A stretch of DNA of 64,000 nt from Cyrtodaria siliqua (lineage: Eukaryota; Mollusca; Bivalvia; Adapedonta; Hiatellidae). The DNA is taken from the NCBI GenBank assembly GCA_037043455.1, contig JAWPHD010000243.1, positions 156,501 through 220,500 of the forward strand. Reading direction: 5' to 3'. The position numbers and the translations under genes were made by a program. The notes below the pieces were generated by a model. It was not told where the DNA came from and searched no databases. It saw nothing but the letters and a program-made list of their open reading frames with translations. Shown here piece by piece: positions 57,869 through 64,000 of the stretch. How positions within the stretch are numbered: position 1 is the first letter of the stretch; each line of letters begins with the position of its first letter.

Positions 57869-60800
57869 AAGTTTAATTAAAAAAGGCAACCCTTTTCTAT
57901 TTTATTTTTGAATGTTGATGTCACTAACTTTGGTAATGTGTTGAAACATGTTTAAAATAAGGGAGGATATGTATATTTACCTACATTTTGTCAGTTTAGT
58001 TAAGCCTTAAATATAGCCCCGCCCTACCCAACATAGGAGTCTCATCAATTATTTTCACTGATTCTGGTGCAAAAAAAAGAGTAAATAAATAAAAAATCCA
58101 ATTCCAAATTCATATTTGACGTTTTCGAAAAACGCTAAATTAAATAAGCATTTGGCGTTTCATATAACTGATATGTGTTACTAATTAAACAATACTTCGC
58201 CAAGATGATATGTGTGGTCATCTCGTTTGTCTACTGCCAAGTCCAGTTACATTAATCCTCTCATAGGAGATAGAATCGTATTTTGTCATGAACAGATTAT
58301 CTCGTCGTGAAAATTAGCTTAATTCGATTTTATGTGTACATAACCTCTCTATTGTCCCATCTTCATCACCTTAATTGACAAGACAGTGTAATAAAAGTTC
58401 ATCCCATAACAAAGAAATCTCTAACAATGCAGTCAAGGTCAGAGAAAATAAACAAACTACACTTACATGTTGTAAAGATATGAAAAAAACTGAATTACAA
58501 ACAACATTAACTAAAATTCTGTTGGACAACCAAAGCAGTTGCAACGAAAGAGACAACCAATCTTAAGTACAATCTAGGGTACAACCAAAAAACCATAGGG
58601 ATGAGAGTTCATGCACATACCTCCATTTTCAGGGTTTTATAAGGTGCAATCATAGAGTCCCACGAGATTGTCTAGTCATCGTACAAGAGAAAAGTGAAGC
58701 ACAGCCACTGAATGTAGAGAGATCTCCTGTGCCACAGTCAAGCCACTGTTTCTAATGAACCGATCAGTAGTTTTCATACTCATCATAAGAAAGAAACTAA
58801 GCAGAATCGGTTTCACGGAGTCTGTTCATCGTGAGAGATAGTATAGAAGTCAAAGATTGTGGATCCTATAATGACGTCTACCTAAATCTTCAAAGGATGG
58901 TAGCATCTGATGCTTGTCTTATATAGTATCTTGTCGTACACTTAATGGTTAGTTCTCTTGTTGCTCTGACTTCTGTCAACTCATTGAGTACCTGCTTTGT
59001 GGCTTTCTAGTTTTTTTATATTCTTATATACATGATCATTTATGTTTTATACTTATATTGCAAATTAATGCTGTATTGTTTGTTAGAGAATATAACCTGG
59101 CGGGGATATCTTTATTTACATTGTCCCGTTTTATTGGGATGGAAATATAGGATAATAGTTAAATTTGGTGCACCATGGAATCTGGTTTAACATCCCCACC
59201 CCACCCCCTCACCCGATTGTGATGTCGTGTCTTGCCTGTTAATCATCTTTGACTTTTATATCTACTTTTACTGTCCTATAGGCTCCTCAGATACATTCGT
59301 TGTGGCTTTTAAAGAAGAACACCGATTAAGCCTGTGCTTGGTGGCGTTAGAGGTATTGAATCTTATACCAACTTAATAAAACCGAGCCTGCTAATGTCCT
59401 CTCCTGTTTGTGTTTGTTGTTTGCAACGTATCTCTTGTTTTTGTATTTCATAAAAGTAGTCAAGTGTCAATTTCAAGTGTCAAAAGTGTCAATTTTGACA
59501 CGGCTGGGGAAAAATGGGTGTAACACGCGGTGTATAAAATGTACCTAGGACTCGACTTGCTAGTATTGTTTGTGTACATCATGACTCGCCATTTTTTGTG
59601 GCTTTTGTGGCTTTTCATGTACACAGCCCGATGAAATATCAAAATCGTAAAAAGTTCAGCGACGGCTCGGATTAATAAAATACGTGACCGAAAGTAGTGG
59701 TACATTTCCCCGGGGTACTTTAATCAGGACCCGTTTATATAACACGTCTACCTACAGTACCTGCATAAATTAATGTTGCAAAACTCATAGTTCCTAAGAT
59801 CTAAATATGTGTATTTTCATCACCCAGAAAGCTTATTACAGAAAATCTTGACAGTTGAGGTATTTCTTCACTGAGAAAAAAGTCATATCCCATTGAATAC
59901 CATTTTATGGTATTCAATATCTATCAAGGCACACCGCTCCAACCCACTTTAATGTCAATGTTTTCCTCGATACACAATTCTTTCGAAAACATCATGTTTC
60001 ATTTCACTACGCGACTCGAAATGAAGTAATATAAATACAAAACAATAACACGGTGCCGAGCAGAAACAATTAGGGCAGAACAAATGTTTGACATGCATTT
60101 TGACAGATCAATCTGGTGACGTTCAGTTTTCATTGGCCAACAGTTACACTCTGGCAATCTCGGACCAATCGGGACTGATCATGCAGGCTCTCAAAACGTT
60201 TGATCAGTGTCTTGATTGGCTTTTAATTGATCATGTCCGGGTAAACGCTTGTCAATTTCAACGGGACGAGAAAGATCAAGACAGTTCACCACAGACGAAA
60301 TTTTAATTCGCCGCAAAGTGGAGTTTTTCTAACCTGTTGTGCAAGGCGTAGTATATCAGCGTGTGTTGCAGATATCCTTTTTTGGGAAGTGAATGCATAC
60401 GTTTTGATTTCTATGTCTCTCATCATAGCTAGGCACCCTGCCGTAGTCCTTGGTTGTTCGCAAATATTTCTCTCTATGTATAATTCTTATTTATGAACGT
60501 GAATCTCTGAGATCCCAAATTTCGAAAGTTGCCGTTGTGAGTTCCAATAATCTCCCTTTAATATATATAATTTACTGAATTCACAGTAACATAGTGATAT
60601 GGCAACTTTCGTTGTCACTGTCTTAATATAGCATGTTTGTGGTTGAATCCTTAAATGTGATCCCACTCATATAAGCTATAATAATTGTGCCTCCAGACGA
60701 ATGTGTTATGATGTAATGATACAGTATTCTAGCGTGTGTTGCAGCTATCTGTTTTTAGGAAGTGAATGCATACGTTTGATTTCTGTGTCTCTCATCATAG

Positions 60801-63355
60801 CCAGGCGCCCTGCCGTAGTTCGTCCGATGGGTGTCTGTCCTTGGTTGTTCGCAAATATTTTTGCCTATATTATATACCTCCTCGTCAGTAGGTTTAGAAA
60901 CGGTGTTTAAGTTTAGTTTAATAATATTTTATTGCAGATATGTTACAATACATCAATTCAACATCACAGTATTCATTGAAAACATATGCAAATGGATTGA
61001 ACTACAAGTTATTACAACATTAGTTACAGTTCTCTCCATTGTGGCTGAAAAAGTGTACTTGATTATCGGTTTGAAATTGTAACAATACATTTAAATATAA
61101 ATTTAATAAGGAAAAACAAAGAAAAACCTTTTTAAAAAATCCAAAATGTAAACTCTGCCGTGCCATTCTACCCCCACGCAATATCCACCGATATAACACC
61201 ACAATATCCCCGCTCAGGCTGATAGAAATATAGTGACAGTTGATATAGACAAAATACAACGTTATATTGATACAAAGTTAAGGATTTTGATATCGTTTAG
61301 TGTTTTTAATATAGTTTTGAACTTGAGTAAATAGAATACGATTTTCCTCGTCCGTTAGTTGGTCGATGCCGTATAAAAATGTGTGAGTAACTTAAAGGAT
61401 GAAATATACGAGTGTCTAAACAAATAATGCTCAACATCTTCAAAACCATCACCACATATACGATTGGTATTATTCCTCAAGTGATAAGGTCAAGTTGCTG
61501 CAATTGTTTTGCAAACGCGCATGTAGAACTGAATTCAAACCCTCGGTATAACTGTTTTAATCGGAACCTTCGGTATAACTGTTTGAATCTAAACCTCGAA
61601 AGAGCCTCGGTTCCGATAAAAGCAATTATACCTCGTGTTGGAATACCCCTCGGTATAACTGTTTTAGTCGGAACCTTCGGTATAACTGTTTTAATCGGAA
61701 CCTCGGCAGAGACTCGGTAATAACAATTATACCTCGTGTTGGAATTCCCGATCTGAACCGGATACACATGATTGATTATTTTTCTTGCATATCGTTGGCA
61801 GTCTGTGCGTTGATGTCGCCAATTGCTAAAGTTTGTACATGTTTATTTACACAATGGCGTTACGCAACTGTCATTGTTGATATCAGCGCGCGACTTTCAT
61901 CTTCCCCCAACTTTCCATCACTCATGTGAAATACGGATAACCATATCCGGTATGCAAGAAAATGTCATATTGGGCCGATGCAGATGTGTTAACATCGTTC
62001 AAGAAACTTTGAACGGGATTATTGCACCAGAACAGAAGGTTTTCTGTTTGTCCGTAGATATATGCGTATACATATTATAACAATGATCAACTTGTGATGC
62101 TGTGTTTTGTAGATTCATGACTAGAAGAATTCGAAAAATTGCACTTGTGAGTTCAACATTTAGGTCACGAAAAATTACAATTTGAACAATTCAGATGTAT
62201 TTACTTCGCATGTTAGGAAACTTATCATCAAACACAAATTAACTTATGTGCACGTTTAAATCATTTTCTTCATTTAACATCGTCCGTTATTACAAGAAAT
62301 TGGCACCATCACCGTCCACACCCCACCCCTGCTCTCCCAAAAACATGCATTTTGAAACACTAAACATGATTATTATAACCCAATAAATACTTGTATTATA
62401 GTCGATATATTTTAAGTCGGTTAATAGCTGTTACATGTACAAGATGACCATTCAGAATAACCAGGTTACACCAATTCAAAATAATTGGTAGCTACTAAAG
62501 TGCTGACCGCTTAACCTAGATGAAAGGCACTTATGAAAGTTCAGGCATAAATGTGATAGGGTCGCCTTGTACTCTAACGAACAATGGGATGGTTGTGTAA
62601 GCATTGTTTTCGTCAACCTAATTAATTATATATTAAGCAACAGCATGACCAGAACTTATAGCCTAATGGGAGTTTTTTTGATGAAACAATGAGATGACCG
62701 GGGAAACACTCGGCAACCACGAGTAAGGGGGTCACCTTGTTTCTGAACAATTGGAGGATTTTTATATATATATTATATAAGTACCCTGTATCCAGTAGTT
62801 TGGAAAGTAAGTTAAATAATTGTTTTACTCCAAAATGCTGAGATTTGTATATTTAAGCCAGTTTTTGGCGACCCAGAACCAGTTTCGGAGGTAGGTCCAT
62901 TTTTAGAGGAAACGTGTCAGTCGGAAAAAGGACATATCTTCGCTATATAAGAAACGAGATTGCCTTCATTGGACAGATTCATTTTGCCTAACTCGCACAC
63001 CGTTTGAACCTTAGGACTGCTTGCACTTTGAAGATTGTACATTTATTGAAAGTTGAACATTTTACTCTGGTTTCTTAGTTTGTATATTGTGAACGTAAAT
63101 TAGATAGTAGTTTAATAAAATATATACTAAAGACTATTATCGGGTTTAATATCTGAGTCACTATAGTACATACTTTGTAATTGTTTTAGAGAAAAAACAT
63201 TAATAATTTGAATACAGATAACTCACCTCTCCAATGAACACGCGTCTAGGTGGAATTTCAACACTGGGGTAAACGTTGTCAACGTACCATTGAAACGAAT
63301 GACACTTCAGTCTCTCACGTAGATTCTTTCTCTCGGAAACGTCTCCGTAATCGCC
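54982..63355 (-). CDS. GALNT: Polypeptide N-acetylgalactosaminyltransferase, 3' part of gene (five exons)
   Basis: Golgi enzyme that starts mucin-type O-glycosylation by moving GalNAc from UDP-GalNAc to Ser/Thr. Five minus-strand exons join in phase: 63227-63355, 57487-57591, 56746-56874, 55212-55260, 54982-55106. They give the end of the catalytic region ([23 protein letters not shown]) and a full C-terminal ricin-B-type lectin domain with three CLD/QxW-like repeats (CVDSM/GNQLW, CLNSI/NQKW, CLQLS/TQRWQF), then a stop. Introns have AG acceptors; donors are GT except one GC. A polyadenylation signal AATAAA (minus strand) lies about 105 bases after the stop (54872-54877). The upstream exons with the catalytic core lie beyond the window. 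Which GALNT paralogue this is cannot be told. Confidence 0.88.
55212..55260 (-). CDS. GALNT 49-base exon
   Basis: TATATTTCAG| acceptor and CTCG|GTAAGC donor frame a 49-base exon encoding [16 protein letters not shown] plus one base of a split codon. It is needed to bring the last exon into frame. Confidence 0.75.
55309..55440. repeat. (AATC)n / (AACC)n tetranucleotide repeat in an intron
   Basis: CAATCAATCAAT-type and CCAACCAACC-type words alternate across about 130 bases. Confidence 0.85.
55504..56547. mobile_element. Non-autonomous TIR element (1,044 bp) in GALNT intron
   Basis: The left end TAACGTCATGGCCCCCATTATCGTGGT and the inverted right end (56521-56547) match at 25 of 27 positions. 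A third copy of CCCCATTATCGTGG lies inside at 55717. Two short frames inside (55572-55769, 56027-56284) show no transposase motif. The superfamily is unknown, and the target duplication was not resolved. Confidence 0.7.
56746..56874 (-). CDS. GALNT exon: lectin beta repeat
   Basis: 129 bases, 43 codons, starting LWRM after an ACCTTAG| acceptor. Encodes [13 protein letters not shown] and [13 protein letters not shown]. Donor GAG|GTAAGC. Confidence 0.85.
57487..57591 (-). CDS. GALNT exon: lectin alpha repeat
   Basis: 105 bases, 35 codons. Encodes MLCVDSM and [10 protein letters not shown]. Acceptor TTTCAG|. The donor reads CAG|GCAAAT, a GC-type donor. Confidence 0.85.
57654..57867. repeat. (CTT)n microsatellite, about 210 bp, in an intron
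   Basis: Long uninterrupted CTT/TTC trinucleotides with few changes give a pyrimidine tract on the plus strand (purine on the gene's sense strand), able to form triplex DNA. Confidence 0.95.
58640..59210 (+). repeat. Retroelement 3' UTR fragment in GALNT intron
   Basis: Phrases such as GCTCTGACTTCTGTCAACTC, ATTGAGTACCTG, GTGGCTTTCTAG, and ACATTGTCCCGTTTTATTGG with GATGGAAATATAGGATAATA follow in the order seen in the minus-strand copy at 41.3-41.75 kb. Confidence 0.55.
60355..60865 (+). repeat. Direct duplication, two copies of about 120 bp
   Basis: GTGTGTTGCAGATATC... through GGAAGTGAATGCATACG, TCTCTCATCATAG and CTTGGTTGTTCGCAAATATT occurs at about 60360-60470 and 60732-60862. Confidence 0.75.
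61541..61745 (+). repeat. Tandem repeat, about 107 bp period
   Basis: CCTCGGTATAACTGTTTTA at 61541 and 61648, with CAATTATACCTCGTGTTGGAAT after each, and shorter sub-repeats of TTCGGTATAACTGTTT. Confidence 0.8.
61750..63226. other. Intronic stretch without recognisable feature
   Basis: Lies in the long first intron seen of the GALNT gene. No gene or clear repeat is supported. Confidence 0.4.
63227..63355 (-). CDS. GALNT exon: end of catalytic region
   Basis: 129 bases, 43 codons, phase 0 at both ends. It encodes [15 protein letters not shown] and WYVDNVYP, the family-typical link between catalytic domain and lectin domain. Donor GAG|GTGAGT. The acceptor CACAAG| is weak, so the 5' border could lie elsewhere. 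Confidence 0.85.
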
Positions 63356-63402
63356 CTTGTGGTTTGGTAATAGAGTGATAACACGATTGATAGGATTGAT
63401 AG

Positions 63403-63560
63403 GATATCACGTCGAGGCAGATATACCGATATCATTCAATTGTAAGACAACAACTTGTTATCGATCTAGTATAAGATATCATATCGAGGCGGATTTACCG
63501 TTATCAATCGAGTTTAAGATATCAAATCGAGACGGATCCACTTTTCCAATCGATTGCAGG
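63403..63560 (+). repeat. Short tandem repeat, three diverged units
   Basis: GATATCA(C/T)(G/A)TCGAGGC and the following TTACCGTTATCAATCGA-like phrase recur three times at roughly 45-70 bp spacing. Confidence 0.6.
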
Positions 63561-64000
63561 GTATCATATTGTTATCAATTATGGGGATTATCCGTAACAA
63601 AAATGACATTAGTCCCGTTTTATGTTATTCGTTACAACTGTTAAACTCTACACAACTATAGGTTATTCATTTTTATTAGTATACTCTACACAACTGTGTA
63701 AGATCCGCACAATTATCTGGTATCAGTAAAAAGAGTTATATACTGCATAGCTTTATGTTTTCCGTGGCAAAAACGATGCTCTGCAAAGCTATTTGTTATC
63801 TGTAGTAAGATTTATACCATGAGCAGCTATATGTTTGTTAATTTTATTATTTTGTAAATTGCATCATCGATTTCTAAACAATTTTAAAAATACTCGCCGC
63901 CCATTGTTTATATACCCTAATTCAATACGTCTCTCTATTAGGGCTGGACGTCCCAGTGTCATGTGAATGGATTGTGTATATGTCATGTGTCTATGGCGAG
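63561..64000. other. No feature seen
   Basis: Loose repetition of short words (CTACACAACT, GTTAT) around 63640-63710. No coding signal. Confidence 0.4.

Noticed and set aside
61412..61767. Overlapping frames of about 100 codons on both strands
   Set aside because: They follow the 107 bp tandem repeat and have no recognisable domain.

Overview
The window looks like nuclear DNA of a marine or freshwater invertebrate, most likely a bivalve mollusc. It is AT-rich and mostly non-coding. It is packed with tRNA-derived SINEs that resemble the molluscan Meta-SINE type, with minisatellites, MITEs and decayed reverse-transcriptase genes, and it contains spliced exons of one host gene. The species call is inference from repeat content.

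The clearest system is an integrated Polinton/Maverick (adintovirus-like) element at about 13358-26569 (13.2 kb). It has 218-240 bp terminal inverted repeats and a 5 bp direct repeat (CTACG) just outside both ends. Left to right it carries: a small Cys-rich protein (-); a protein-primed family-B DNA polymerase (+, broken); a retrovirus-like DDE integrase (-); a small protein (+); four small leftward genes, three with a likely membrane segment; a 42 bp tandem hairpin repeat; a small membrane protein (+); a packaging ATPase (-); the major capsid protein (-, broken); and a rightward group made of a coiled-coil/membrane protein, a probable minor capsid protein, a small beta-rich protein and a membrane protein (broken). 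Replication, integration, packaging and capsid modules are all present. Stops, frameshifts and two internal deletions show a recently inactivated but recognisable copy. No adenain-type protease was found.

The right end holds the 3' part of a host polypeptide N-acetylgalactosaminyltransferase gene on the minus strand. Five exons (63227-63355, 57487-57591, 56746-56874, 55212-55260, 54982-55106) join in phase and encode the end of the catalytic region, the complete C-terminal ricin-B-type lectin domain and the stop codon. A 1 kb TIR element and long simple repeats lie in its introns.

Between these, 36.7-45.7 kb is a nest of dead elements: a transposon-type gene with a PIN-like nuclease region, interrupted by a SINE and by a 5'-truncated retroelement; a second copy of that retroelement on the minus strand; a non-LTR retrotransposon; and a zinc-finger fragment. 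Next comes a 1.9 kb CA/CG-rich alternating purine-pyrimidine satellite (46.4-48.3 kb). The left 13 kb and the 26.6-36.6 kb stretch hold dispersed and tandem repeats, MITEs and a gag-like remnant, with no host gene that I can support.
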